A stretch of 64,000 bases of DNA from Cyclina sinensis (Eukaryota > Mollusca > Bivalvia > Venerida > Veneridae), in assembly GCA_012932295.1 (NCBI GenBank), contig JAAONU010000019.1:20655908-20719907 (forward strand). Direction: 5' to 3'. Of the stretch, positions 1 to 11,422 are shown in pieces. Made by a program: the position numbers and the translations under genes. Each line of letters begins with the position of its first letter. The first letter of the stretch is position 1. The notes beneath the pieces are model-generated. The model searched no databases. It was not told where the DNA came from and saw nothing but the letters and a program-made list of their open reading frames with translations.

Positions 1-620
1 TTAAGTAAACGATAAAGAAGAAAATAAAAATCATAAAACTTTTCTTTCGCTTCTTTTTTTGGACAGAGTTTCAGGGTTTTTTATTGTTAGTTACTATATG
101 TTATTTTAAACATTTTCATCTAATTTAAAATTACTGGGTCCTGAAATAGATTTACAATTATATTAAAAACATAACTGTCAAAGCTTTCTTACTAAGTATC
201 TCAGTACATATTTTTTCACAAAGAAATAAACAACACATCACTGTAAAGATTTTTTTAAAACAAAAAAAACCTTTACCGGTTGTGGTTAACTAGCCAAGTC
301 TGGCAAAAAAACTCAATGAGCATGTACAAACTATTTTATGATGGTAACTTGCAAAAATCAGTAGATATTTTCTTTAATTTATCTTTCAATACTTTACTCA
401 TGTGATAAGACACGCAGGGTTAAATTTGAAAATGATTATAGATAAGACGTGGAGTATAATGTTCAATATTTTTAAGTAAAAATGAAGACCAATCCATACA
501 AAACAAACTGCAAAATCAATCAATTGTGTCGGGTGAGTGATTTAGGAGTAATTGAAGGGAATTGAAAGAGACCTCTTTAATCTGAAATTAAAATTGAAAT
601 GAACTGATAGTGGAAACTGG
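1..620. other. AT-rich intergenic sequence
   Basis: No open frame, RNA gene or repeat structure that I can support is visible here. It forms the 3' flank of the Tc1-like relic that follows. Confidence 0.5.
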
Positions 621-1545
621 CTAGTCAATACCGGGTTGTTCCCAACTTGCTCTCTCCTCAGGATTGATTCTCCTAGGCATGGAGTTTATGAGTGAGTTCA
701 TCCTTCTCATTGGGATGTTGACCCACTCTTCCAAGAAGGCTGCTCTCAGTTGGGCCAGATGAAACAGGGGGAGGCTGGCGTTGTCGAACCTGTCTATCCA
801 GCTAGACCAATAAATGCTCAATAAAAGATAGGTCGGGCTGTATAGCGGCCAATCCAATGGGTGGCTATTATTGTTAGCGAGAAAGTCATGACAGATCCTC
901 GCTACATGGGGTCGAGCATTATCCTGCTGGAATATGAGGTTGTTTTGTTGCAAAAATTGGGGTCGGAGGATCTTATCTCAGTACCAAGCGACAGTTAAAT
1001 TACCCGGTACCACAACCAGTGGTGATTTAACTCCATGTGAGATTCCTTCATACACCATAATCGATCACCCCCAAACCTATTCCACTCTACGACACAGCGA
1101 CCGTCTGCTCGAAACAAGGTGAATCGGGACTCATCAGTAAACAAGACCCGCCTCCACTGCCTCAATGGGAATATTCTGGGGGCATGTGCCACCACCAAAG
1201 CCATACGACGTTGGCGACGAGCAGCAGTAGGGGACAGACGTGCCAGCAGACCAAGTTCCCCGCAATCGTTTCCTTACAGTTTAAGCATGGATAGGACGGT
1301 TATGGTTGCCTATGGTATAAGGGCAGATTCAGTGGAAGTAACGTGACGACTGCGCAAATGCGAATAAACCTGTCCTGACGTTGTGACGTCACGCGCGGAC
1401 ACCCAGACCTATGTCTGTCGGCGATCCGCCCAGTTTCCCTTAGACGTCTAACAAGATGTTCTATAGTGCAAACATGGACCTTGCATACTCATCGCGATGG
1501 CCTGACCCCTCAGGACTTCTGCCAGCCGTGCCATTGTTTAATGCT
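621..1545 (-). pseudogene. Degenerate Tc1/mariner-type transposase
   Basis: Read on the minus strand, the pieces run in the order of a Tc1-family transposase. They are a helix-turn-helix-end remnant with the basic signature RSGCPRVTSQRQDRFIR near 1395-1340, then RRVLFTDESRFTLF near 1160-1110 carrying the first catalytic Asp, then FQQDNARPHVAR near 935-900 carrying the second Asp, then LDWPLYSPTY near 860-830. In active relatives the last block is followed by a third acidic residue in SPDLNPIEHLW-like sequence; here that stretch reads SPTYLLLSIYW and the acid is gone. The 995-1204 and 621-953 pieces are in different frames and there are stops in the N-terminal third. It would cut and paste DNA if intact, but this copy is clearly dead. 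Terminal inverted repeats were not located with confidence. Confidence 0.88.
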
Positions 1546-4500
1546 ATCAAAAATAATCTAAATAATGGAAAATGATGTGTCTCTATGAAGACATCCTAGT
1601 GGTTTGACGACCTGTTTAACTCAATGTCACAACGTTTTTTCCCGTTTCATGATTTTCTTGGGAGACATTGTTACGCAATCCCGTTATACGACATTCGATA
1701 CAGGACCAAGTGCACTGTAACCTAGAGAGTTGCTTGGCCGATTTTCATTGTTTTTGAACAACCCTGCGTTTTTTATCCTTTGAGTATATGAACCTAAATG
1801 AAATACATGTATATAAATTTGCTTATGCTTATTGCTCAAATTATTATATTTGCTTCCAAATTCCATCAAAATTTTCAAATTATTCATTAAAATAGTTCAT
1901 CAATGTATATCATAAAGTCAGATTTACTTGTTGAATCTTGTTAGATAACTATTTTCATTCTACTTTTATCACTCTATGTCATTATTTAAGAGACTTATTT
2001 AACAGTCCAAACAGTTGTGTCAAGGAATAAATGAACGTCACTTTCGGTTTCGCGGGTGAGCCCGTAAAACTATAGATAAGTTAGATAAAATTATACATTT
2101 TTCGCTCATATTAATTTATCTATGTTCAAAAAATGTCCAGTGACCTTTAATATTTGTAATTTGTAACTTTCTCTGGGTTTTTCTTTATTCTGTTTTCCAT
2201 GACAATGTATTTTTGAAATATGACGCCAGGTTTGTTTTTGTTACTGCATAAACTCATTGTAGAAAACTTTCATTTTGCACATAACGGTAGGCAATACATA
2301 AAATCATTTAGTATGAATAATAAATTGGATAGATTATATTTTCCATCTGATAGGATAAAAGAATTTAATTGTAAGACAAGGTTGCACGTACATTGATCTT
2401 TTTTCGATAACAATCATTTCTGGTCAAAATAAACATCAGAGCAACCTGCTTTTCGATTAGGGAAGGTATAAAACGCTTAGACCTTACACAAAATACGAAA
2501 GTAACACCTGAAGCCGAAACGAAGGGCGTTTTAAATAAATAGTTGTTTAAACTTATGAAGTGTTGCTTTCCTAATGAACAACAATACGCAAATATTTTTA
2601 TTTGTGCAACGACTTCCCATGATATAAGAAGAATGAAGAATTAATGTCGATGTTGTTGAATTGTTTAAAACGTGAATAAATGATCGGTCTTCGTTTGAAG
2701 ATGCGTACTTCTGAAGAAAGTTTTCAAACTTTATTTTGATATTTTATAATTACTCCTATGTTTTGGTATTTCAAAGGTCCAATTCTATGTGAAAAATTTG
2801 ATATGTATATTAAGTTTTAGTCTTTGAGGGTGTTATACCGGTTTATTGCAATGAAGTCTCTAGAACAAGGTCATGCCATCGTCGGCAACGCACGGTCGAT
2901 CCATTCCGTTTCACTCTATTTATTTTACGTGGGACAATTGGTTGGTAAAATTTCGTACTCATAAATAATTCATTATCTACTTTCATTGGTTTCCGAAAGA
3001 TTTCCCTTGCGAAATCTCTGCCGATAAAATTACTCCTTACAATATGCCTGTCGCGCCTATGTTTTAATCCTGGGAAATACGTCTATTTTAAGTAACTTGT
3101 CATTAATTCTTATTGTAATTGTTATGCCTACTCGCCATACTGAAGAGTATCTATTTGTTATGCGGAGACGAAGAGTTACTTCCCTTTAGTAATAAATATT
3201 CATGAAAACGAATAATCTGCAGTCAATTATCCAATGGTACATAATGTAGTTGTGCGGAATATGTAACGGGGTCACCGACGATGGGTCACGCGAATATACC
3301 CTTAAGAGACAGAGTGTAATGTTAACACAAGTTTGTTTTTTATATATAATTTTCAAGCCTTATAGTTACTTTATTTAAGTTGAGATTCTAAACAGTTGTC
3401 TATCAAAGTTGTGTAATTTGTTTGTTTGTGTGTGTTTTTTTTGAAAACTTCAACTTGATCATTTCTTTCATCCTACATTTTTAGTATAAGGTTGCTTTTG
3501 TATATAGGTTACATTTTGTATTTTCTTTATCTTTGTTTTAGAAATATTTTATTCATGTGTCGAACCTTATATAAAATCTTCATATTGCGGTGTGTAAAAG
3601 TTTCTCTGGTTTTGTAGTTAAAACATGAAAAATCATATGACTTAGTTATAAACTTAATTACTCAACTTTGAAATGTACATTTCATTGTGTGTGCATGTAT
3701 GCTCACCAAAACAGCAGAAAGTACTAACACTTTATGTAGACTACAGGTAAGCGTTATTTTGTTAGTAATCTGCAAAATTTTTATTACAGTTACCGTGAAT
3801 TTGCAGGTAACTGTACGTTCTGTTATAAATAGAAAGCTGTCACATCACTTCATAATTTCCGTCTATTCGTGTTCTATATGTAACTTGGTTTAAATTTTAT
3901 GTCTACCGTTTAGTCACTTTGTTGCATTTTCAGCAATTTAAAATTTGTTCCGTTTTGTGACTTCCTTAAGAATATTTTCTTCTTGATGCTAAATCTTTAC
4001 CTTCAATAAGTAAAGTCGAGCACATGCGACAATACATGTTTATCCATGGATGCTATGTCTACTTGATGGCAGTTTGGTAACGTAAAAACTTCCTTTCTGT
4101 GCCAAGGCCACCTAATGGTCGATTGTGTCTGGATGTCCTTTTACGTGTCCTTTTACTTGGCTAGTAAGATCAACTATTAATCGGATTTGAAAATTTCTAG
4201 CATTAGCTATCGAAACGTAGCACATACGAACAATTTATCTACACTAAGTGTCAAGGTCACATTACTTATTTACTTAATATATAGGTGTGCAAAATGGCCA
4301 TCATATTTTGAATTATTTGGTCGACATAATTAATTTGGCAGCCGACGTGTCGCGCTTGTGTGCTTCTTTTGTTATTGACAAAACAAGAATTCATATTTTT
4401 CCTTTCTTGTGTTCATCGGATAGTTTCTTAACTTAACATTGGATTGAAAAGGTCTCAAAAGATCAACGACGCACAATAAATCATTTAAAGAAGGCATTAT

Positions 4501-5432
4501 ACCCAAAATATATCAATAGTTATAAATGACGTTCCTGATAGTTTTGTTTTTCAAAACTTTATATCTATACAGTAATAGGACTTCAAAATAATTTGACGGA
4601 AATGGTCGATAGGGGCAGACAACATGTTGCACGGATGAACCACTTTCATAATGTTAAAAGTGAAGGTCACACACTTTTTAAACTATGCTCGTTACTGTCT
4701 TATAACTTCAGAAGTTGCGATTAGATTTCAAAAATAATTTGATAGACGAGATCACCAATCTTGCTTAAACGCTTTATTTATATGCAAAGGGCCAAATTTA
4801 ACCTACATTACTGCCGATTAATGAGATCTGCATTAAAATTTCTTAAAAACGTAATAGTGTTTATTTTTATCTGTTAAAAGGTAATTTATTGGACAATAGT
4901 TTCATTAGCTCGGATTGGTTAAGATGATTTGTTTTGTCGAGATCCGTAAGTTTAGTTCTCACTCAGAATTTAAGGTATCTTTAGGTTTAGAATTCGGATA
5001 AATTTGCTCATAACCTGCCCACCTGTAATATCGACAGCTTCATACTGATTCATATTAGTTGCTAACCTTGAAGTCTTGTTTATGTTTGTTTTGTATTGTA
5101 TTGTAACAATGACACCACATTTATGTATGCTTGCTTTTGTTGTCATGTGTTTCTATGCAGTTTGTAGTATTGTATTTTATTGAATCCTTTACATCTGATT
5201 AGTTGGTTGTTGTAAATATTTAAAATAGAGTATTCTTTTTTCTCAAATTGTAAATCATTATATTTAGTCTCTGATTTAAACATAATTAGTATAAGTCTTT
5301 TTTATATTAAATGAGAAGTAATTTTTGTATACCATTATTAATTAACATTATTAACTGAAGCTTTTTTTCGCTTTGTTAAATGTTTTAACATTATAGTGTG
5401 TTGAATACTAAACGTCCGTTACGTCATTATAA
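1546..5432. other. Long non-coding stretch
   Basis: AT-rich sequence of nearly 4 kb with many short T and A runs. No credible exon, RNA gene or mobile element was recognised on either strand; the few short open frames (for example near 3690-3890) have no family features. Confidence 0.45.
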
Positions 5433-5599
5433 TTATTATATAACCTATAAATAGCTTTGAAATGCCTTTCTCTGATTGGTTTAGGCGTATTTTTTTTTGT
5501 AGAAAAAAAACGGTAAAGTACCAGAGCATATTGACCGGGTTTTTTTTCTTGGATGAAACAAATATGCCATATAAAAGCTATTTATAGATTATATAATAA
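5433..5599. mobile_element. Short MITE with 26-bp terminal inverted repeats
   Basis: The first 26 bases (5433-5458) match the reverse complement of the last 26 (5574-5599) at 25 of 26 positions. The 167-bp interior is AT-rich, with homopolymer T and A runs, and encodes nothing. The structure fits a miniature inverted-repeat transposable element. The transposase family is not identified and the target duplication is obscured by AT-rich flanks. Confidence 0.65.
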
Positions 5600-5604
5600 A
5601 GCAA

Positions 5605-5695
5605 ATATGGACTATCGCCTCGGTCAATATCAATTTTTAGGTTTGTATCACATCATATTCAACAGCTAAAAAGTCCATATCTGTATATTATGGCA
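5605..5695 (+). repeat. Dispersed repeat, second copy at 61630
   Basis: This stretch, with CTATCGCCTCGGTCAATAT, ATCACATCATATTCA and GTCCATATCTGTATA in order, recurs at 61630-61722 within a coding gene's intron. The two copies are about 56 kb apart, so it is an interspersed repeat. It directly abuts the MITE at 5433-5599 and may be part of a larger element. Confidence 0.7.
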
Positions 5696-5878
5696 CATTA
5701 AAAATACGGATAGTGATGTGTGCGATTTATACAATGGCCATGAAACAGATGCAGTGTGTTTAGAACATGAAAGAAATAGAGTAAGTGTTGATTTCGGTTA
5801 CGGTTCTAGTAAATTATCTTTTTTCCTTGTACATATTTAATTCTTCATCAGTGACAACTATCTCGACATTGCATGTAA

Positions 5879-5960
5879 ACAATTATCTTTTATCTTTTTG
5901 TGTGCAAACATTCGTGTTTTAACTGAAGAACATGATAAAAAGAATAAAAAGATAATTGTA
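5879..5960. repeat. Imperfect inverted repeat
   Basis: ACAATTATCTTTTATC at the left end is mirrored by a complementary arm ending in GATAATTGTA on the right, separated by about 35 bases. It could be a small foldback element, but the AT-rich composition makes chance pairing more likely than elsewhere. Confidence 0.35.
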
Positions 5961-6004
5961 CTGGATGTATAGATAAGATTTTTGTCAATAATAATCGTGT
6001 GTTT

Positions 6005-6027
6005 TGTGTGTGTGTGTGTGTGTGTTT
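6005..6027. repeat. (GT)n microsatellite
   Basis: An uninterrupted run of alternating G and T within AT-rich non-coding sequence. Confidence 0.9.
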
Positions 6028-6239
6028 GTTGAGATCTTTAAATAAACAATTCACCTATTACAATCGATATTGTTTCTTCCTCATTACGTGCATCGTAACT
6101 TAAAACATCTGACAACAGAAGTATTCATTTTAACTTAAAAATTATTTATTTTAGCTCGATTGTGAAGAAAGCTTGTAGCTTATTTACATCACTCTCGAGA
6201 CTGCTTCCGGAAACCAACCAGTACTGGTGTCATATGAGG

Positions 6240-6325
6240 AAACATGGTCGTGACCCTTGTAGGGCTCGAACCCACGATCCATGGGCTGAGAGGCAGACAC
6301 TTTAACCACTAGGCCACCGCTCTCC
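6240..6325 (-). mobile_element. tRNA-derived SINE head
   Basis: On the minus strand the sequence starts GGAGAGCGGTGGCCTAGTGG (6325 downward). It carries an A-box-like TGGCCTAGTGG (6316-6306) and a perfect B-box core GGTTCGAGCCC (6272-6262), spaced as in a tRNA-type RNA polymerase III promoter. The acceptor stem does not close as in a working tRNA, and a non-tRNA tail (GGTCACGACCATG) follows, so this is a SINE and not a tRNA gene. The tail probably extends to about 6200. Confidence 0.8.
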
Positions 6326-6399
6326 ATAAAAGAAGTATTGATCTAAGGATTATCTGAAACACCCTGCTCATTTTAGGTTGAAACGCATTTCTTCTGCAA

Positions 6400-7060
6400 A
6401 TAGGCGTGCGACAAAAAGGCAAATTTTGTGTCGTACGTAGGTCTTAAAGTATTTAAAATGGAATCACAAAACCTTCCATGAATGTGTGTCATGATCAAGT
6501 GCTGTGAACCTAGGGTTTTGTTAGCAGATCGTCTCAGTATGACCACAGTTATAATCCTTGAAATAGTAAAAATGGTCATTTTAAAGTTTGTGTCGCGTGT
6601 AGTTCCTAAAGTTTTTGAAATGAAATCACAAAACTTTCAAAGAATGTTTGCTAGGATAAGTTGTTGTGCAACTGTTGTTTTATTTGCAGCTCATTGCAGT
6701 ATGATGACAATTATGGCCCTTGAAATGGTAAAAATTTGTATTTTAAAGTTTGTGTACCGCGTAGCTCCTTAGGTATTTGAAACGAAATCACCAAACCTCC
6801 CATGAATATTAGCAATGATGAGTTGTTATGCACCATGGGGTTTTGTTTGCAGCTTAACTTTGCACGATAACAGTTCCGACCCTGGAAAAGGTTGAAATGG
6901 TCATTTAAAAATATGAGTTGCGAGAAGCTCCTAAATTATTTAAAATAGAATCACAAAATCTTCCACGAATGTTCACCATGTTAATGTTGTTGTACACCTA
7001 GGGTTGATGTTTACAGGTCATCCCTGTATGACTACAGTTCCGGTCCTTGAAATAGTATTA
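6400..7060. repeat. Diverged tandem array, period about 162 bp
   Basis: Four units are marked by AATCACAAA-like anchors at 6462, 6624, 6786 and 6949, giving spacings of 162, 162 and 163. Each unit also carries a motif like CAGTATGACCACAGTTATAATCCTTGAAAT. The open frame across 6482-6772 is a by-product of the repeat and not a gene. Confidence 0.8.
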
Positions 7061-7451
7061 TGAGGCAGTAGAAAATGGCCTGCAGTAGGAGTTGAATTCG
7101 TGAGTCTTTAGATAGAATAACAACCAATAAAAGTCAGGTAGTCAAATGCACCAGTAGCATCCTCACTATACGTCAACTGAAATGTAACTATAGATCGGTC
7201 AAAATGATTGTTGTGACAAATACTGGGACACTTTTAGATATTACTTAGAGCGGCACTTTACCGATGCTTTCACTGGTTGTAGGAAAATGGCATATTCTAA
7301 AATGAACTATTCATTGAAGAATTTAGGCCGGAGAATGATTTTATTTCCCTGATGATCTCATATGCCTTGAAAAGAGATACTTGTTTCCTTCGTATCTTAC
7401 TTTTCTAAAACTGTTAATATCAAATCGTATATTTTTAGTTATTTTTTTTTC

Positions 7452-7867
7452 ATACAACAATTTGTACCTAAAACATGACAGAAAAATTGCACAGGTCACG
7501 TTTCATTCGATATTATATGAATTGTTCGTTTTCTAATGCACATTTTGATTTTATGAATGTTTGAATTATATTTGACTATACTATAGCCATTTTCTACATA
7601 TTTAAACAGTTGGATTCTTTAATTTCCAACTTTCAGGCCAACGTTAAAACTTTACTTTTATACAACAATTTGTACCTAAAACATGACAGAAAAATTGCAC
7701 AGGTCACGTTTCATTCGATATTATATGAATTGTTCGTTTTCTAATGCACATTTTGATTTTATGAATGTTTGAATTATATTTGACTATACTATAGCCATTT
7801 TCTACATATTTAAACAGTTGGATTCTTTAATTTCCAACTTTCAGGCCAACGTTAAAACTTTACTTTT
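7452..7867. repeat. Exact tandem duplication, 2 x 208 bp
   Basis: 7452-7659 and 7660-7867 are identical base for base as far as I can read. The unit starts ATACAACAATTTGTACC and ends TTTACTTTT. It has no coding capacity. Perfect identity means either a very recent duplication or an assembly artefact. Confidence 0.9.
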
Positions 7868-9469
7868 AGTACTTGCCTTTGGTGCATAATTTTACCATTC
7901 CCGGAGCGGTTTGCTTGTTATTTATGAAGCATAAGTTTGAGAAGCATTTAAACATTATCCCAAAAGTATAAGTTTTAATTCTTTCGAAATGTGACGTGTT
8001 TTTGTTATTATTGGTGATGATGATGATTTTCTGTTGGTTATTTTTTCTCTTCCAGTTTTTTTTATCTTTTTTTTTACTTGAAGAAACATAAACAACGAAA
8101 GTCTTTGACTAAACTCGTTATCATTTTATATTTTGCAGTCTTCACAAAGCGTTGATTTGTAAAGTCATACACATACGAACTCGAGCATTTTCAAAAAAGT
8201 ATTTAAAAGCGAGAAAAAAACACAAATCACATTAATGTATGTGGACATCTTGAGGTAATAATTTTTTACCGCGACTCTACGGCCAATTAAAGTATTGTGT
8301 TTTTTTTCATTTAAACAAAACTCATGTTTCTACTAAATAAAAACAAAACGCGTTATGTATGAGATAAAACATAATTAGAAACTCTGTGATAAAATCGTTC
8401 ATTATTATTTTTTTTAGAAAAACAACCTTTTCCAAACAGAGCTTACGTCGATATTTCATGCAGAAATTTCTACATGAAGGACATACTTATTTTTATAATT
8501 CTCTTATCAAACGATCCAGTCTTATATTTACAGTCCAGAAAAGTACATGTAAATTTAGGGCCGAAATACCATTTTTTTATTAATCAAGAAAGGAATCAGT
8601 AATAAAGATAAACTAGTTAATCAGGTATTCGGAAAGGAAAAGAGGCACAAAGCTATGCATGTAGAATATAGGAGGCAGATATAAAGTATCCACGGGAGAA
8701 AAGTACAAATGACATGCGACGCAAACGGTGTAAAATCCATAATCCCCCAGTGCACTAGTCCGTTTCAAAAAATCTTCAATAAAGATATATTTAAAACCTT
8801 TTAATTAATTCAAAACAAACACACTTTAGATGGAAAACATAATTGTATACCCAAGATGTACCCACTACCATGACATACCTAAATATAAGATTCAAGATGT
8901 TCTGTAAAAGTGAAGACATATTCAAGATAGATAGGTAGGTAGGTAGGTAGATAGATATTCTTTTATTCCACCATCAGATGAGATTACATTTTATAACAAA
9001 CTATGAGGAAACTAGGACATATATACATCTAAGTATATATACACATATAAACTTAAACACCCACATATATAAACACAGGTATACATTAAAAGAGAGGTAG
9101 GGACAATAGCTGATTCATAATCAAATGATAGAGAGAAATATATATATATATCTAATATAAAAAAATTGTCTATAAGATTTCAACAATACTTATCAGAAGA
9201 CATAATAAGTCTTGACGATTAACGAAAAGACAAATTAATATGAAATCAGAATAAACCCTGAAGAGACACTACCATTTTTAACCTTCCTAAATCGAAACGA
9301 AAAAAATTAGAAATTGGTATGGTAAGTCACTTAATAGTAATATAGGCCATCGTGTTACGTTCTGGGTTTCTTGAGCCTTAAAAGTAGGTGAAATTTAGCG
9401 TTTTCGCTAAGGAATGAACATGTCTTAATATGACTTTAAAACATTGTATATCAGACAGGATGAGTGACG
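7868..9469. other. Non-coding stretch with a tetranucleotide microsatellite
   Basis: No gene is visible. A (GGTA)n/(GATA)n microsatellite lies at 8929-8956, and AT-rich runs of alternating TA lie near 9139-9160. Confidence 0.5.
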
Positions 9470-9930
9470 GAAGTCCTGACACCCCAATTAAGGGATTTAC
9501 TTATTACTTCATCAACTGATAGAGGACATTGAGGGTAAGTGCAGTGCACAAGAACCGTAACTTATATTATCTATTTTTCTCATTATCTCCCCTGGAGCAA
9601 ATCTCTTAAATCATGAAAGACATTTAGTTGCTATCTGGCACGGGAGAGGCAGGAAGTGCAGTGTCTAAGAACCATAACTCTAGCTGCCCCCATTTTTAGT
9701 TATTTCCCTTTATAAGTTTGTTATTATGTTATAATGCTTGTCCAGAGCATAATTCTAAAATTATTAATGGGATGTAGTTGGTGTAAGATATTGATAAAGA
9801 GTGAATTCATGAAGAGCAGTGTTAAATGATTATAACTCTGCCTTACCCCATTTTTCAGTTATCTCCCTTTATTACATTTTAAATGTGTTTGATTTTGTCC
9901 AGAGTAAAATTCGAAAACCAATAAAAGGAT
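9470..9930. repeat. Degenerate dispersed repeat family
   Basis: Diverged repeats share blocks such as AGTGCAGTG, AAGAACCATAACTC, TAGCTGCCCCCATTTTTAG and TTATCTCCCTTTA. The same family reappears at 20935-21123, so it is an interspersed repeat with internal tandem structure. It ends about 150 bp before the BEL/Pao insertion. Confidence 0.7.
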
Positions 9931-10082
9931 TTACTTATAACTTCGTAAGATGATTTATAATAAGATTTTATTTCTGAAACATCCAAAAGGCTAAGAAACC
10001 TGTGAGGACACATTCCAAAAAACGACGGAAAATAGAAAATTAATACATTCAGAACTTAACAAATTACAGATATTGCTATACA

Positions 10083-10087
10083 CTTAC
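10083..10087. repeat. 5-bp target-site duplication, left copy
   Basis: CTTAC directly precedes the TG of the 5' LTR; the same five bases directly follow the CA of the 3' LTR at 18978-18982. Five bases is the usual size for BEL/Pao integrases. Confidence 0.9.
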
Positions 10088-10613
10088 TGTCACTGCAGCG
10101 AATACGGTTTGGTTCGTAATAGAGTGAGTACGAAAGTGGGAAAGGGTTGTCTCCCTTGTCGAATTTGCGAGAACATTCCATGATCACACGTACGAGTTGT
10201 GTACGTCTTCCAAAGCTTGCGAAAGGGTTTCTTTCTTGCATGACATGCGTGCGGAGGCCTAAAGAGGTATATTATATGTTGGTTTATAATTTACTTGCGG
10301 GGTCATGTCGTGTTTTGAGGGAAATTAACGTTATTTACGATCAAAGTTCTGTTTTGTAATGACCGTTTTAGACAGACTGCATTTCGGATACAAGCTGTAG
10401 AAGTTTCGCAGTGACATGTAGTACCGCATTATTTGCTAATTGATCAATTGCTACCAAATTTAGAGATGTTTTGTGCAAGTTTTATTATTCACAGATGTCT
10501 GGTATGGATTTATTGTAATTAACTTTATTCTGTATGTTTCAGTTCGACGTAGACAATTAAAGGTCTTCAGTAAAACTCAATCTTGGTCGTCATTTGGGAA
10601 AGAAACACTTACA
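10088..10613 (+). repeat. 5' LTR (526 bp)
   Basis: It begins TGTCACTGCAG and ends CACTTACA, and equals 18452-18977 except A at 10305 versus T at 18669. A likely transcription start (TTTCAGTTCGACG, A at 10541) would make U3 10088-10540, with R starting at 10541. An ATTAAA polyadenylation signal lies 15 bases downstream at 10556-10561, so R and U5 together span only 73 bases. The short open frame inside it (10147-10359) is repeated in the other LTR and is not a gene. Confidence 0.95.
10539..10561 (+). promoter_or_regulatory. Candidate initiator and poly(A) signal in the LTR
   Basis: TCAGTT around 10539-10544 matches the arthropod-type initiator consensus TCAKTY, with the presumed +1 A at 10541. 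ATTAAA at 10556-10561 is a common poly(A) signal variant. In the 3' LTR the same sites fall at 18905 and 18920-18925. No convincing TATA box is seen 25-35 bases upstream. The start site is inferred, not measured. Confidence 0.5.
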
Positions 10614-10642
10614 GTCGAACTCTACGCTTCAACAATTTGAAG
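10614..10642 (+). promoter_or_regulatory. Putative self-primer binding site and hairpin
   Basis: The eight bases immediately after the 5' LTR, GTCGAACT (10614-10621), are the exact reverse complement of AGTTCGAC (10541-10548), the predicted first eight bases of the transcript. No TGG, the usual start of a tRNA-complementary site, occurs in this leader. A perfect 6-bp hairpin CTTCAA-CAAT-TTGAAG follows at 10627-10642. The geometry matches Tf1/sushi self-priming, where the mRNA 5' end anneals next to U5. This is an inference from complementarity only. Confidence 0.55.
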
Positions 10643-10708
10643 AACTTTTGACGCTATTTGAGACGAGAAACAGACATTCACATACCTTGGAGAAAACGGC
10701 CTTCTCAA

Positions 10709-11422
10709 ATGAGTAACAGTAAACTGCAGAAAAGTACTGCTAAACTTGATGCCAATGCAGACTGCCGCTTGAAACGTGTCCCAATATTTGTAAGTGACAG
10801 TAAGGGACGGTATTTGAAAGCTGTTGCAGAAAGCAAAACCTCTTTGAGTATTAAATGGTTTTGTAAGAGTGGTTCCTCTTCTGTTGATACTTACAGTTGG
10901 CTCCGTAGAAATCTCGAGAACTTTCTTACAAAATACTACGAAATTAGTCTGTATATCTGGATTGGTACATGCGATTTAACTGTTAAAGAGAAAAAATTTA
11001 TTTCACTGAGGAAATCTCCAAATGACGGGTTAGAATCGTTAAAAAGTCACCTTTTGAAAATTAAAGAATTGTGTTCCAGTGCAAAAATTAAACTCACCTT
11101 CCTCCATATTCCAGTTTATTCCATACAGTTGTGGAATAAGGCAAAAGGTCATCCAGAATCAGACCAGTTCAAATCCGACGATGAACGCTTGAACACTCTC
11201 ATAGATGCTGCAAACCAGTTTATAGACCATGTTAATTGTTCTATTGGATCACATTCTCCTAAGTTGAATCAGGACTTAGTCCGAAGTCGAAAGAAGAAAG
11301 GTCAGAAGGCACGTTATTCTCTCAATTTCAACCTCCTTCGAGATGGAATTCATCCTGGGAAAAATTTATCACAAACCTGGCTGGCTCATATTTGCAAGAA
11401 GATAATTGTTGATTGTGCTTAA
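10709..11422 (+). CDS. SGNH/GDSL-hydrolase-like ORF upstream of gag
   Basis: A 237-residue open frame from the first ATG at 10709; the frame is open further 5' but without an ATG. Three blocks resemble the SGNH hydrolase fold. The first is FVSDSKGRYL, with a candidate nucleophile Ser at residue 31. The second is IWIGTCDL, the position of the GxND block, with Cys where Asn is usual. The third is LLRDGIHPG, with the DxxH pair Asp212/His215. SGNH enzymes are esterases or lipases, and esterase domains are known in ORF1 of CR1-type LINEs; I know of no standard place for one in BEL/Pao. It lies wholly inside the element, 305 bp before gag, in the same orientation. It has no signal peptide or membrane segment. 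The loss of the block-III Asn could mean altered or lost catalysis, so a nucleic-acid-associated role is equally possible. Confidence 0.7.
   Translation: MSNSKLQKSTAKLDANADCRLKRVPIFVSDSKGRYLKAVAESKTSLSIKWFCKSGSSSVDTYSWLRRNLENFLTKYYEISLYIWIGTCDLTVKEKKFISLRKSPNDGLESLKSHLLKIKELCSSAKIKLTFLHIPVYSIQLWNKAKGHPESDQFKSDDERLNTLIDAANQFIDHVNCSIGSHSPKLNQDLVRSRKKKGQKARYSLNFNLLRDGIHPGKNLSQTWLAHICKKIIVDCA

Noticed and set aside
1384..1391. TGACGTCA as a CRE site
   Set aside because: It falls in the Tc1 relic where it encodes V-T-S of a conserved transposase segment.
6240..6325. A tRNA gene on the minus strand
   Set aside because: A and B boxes are good but the acceptor stem does not pair and a non-tRNA tail follows; a SINE is the better call. 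The same applies, more strongly, to 48473-48543 and 52478-52528.
10147..10359. A 70-codon open frame, identical in the two LTRs (also 18511-18723)
   Set aside because: It lies within LTR U3, begins at a chance ATG and has no family features.
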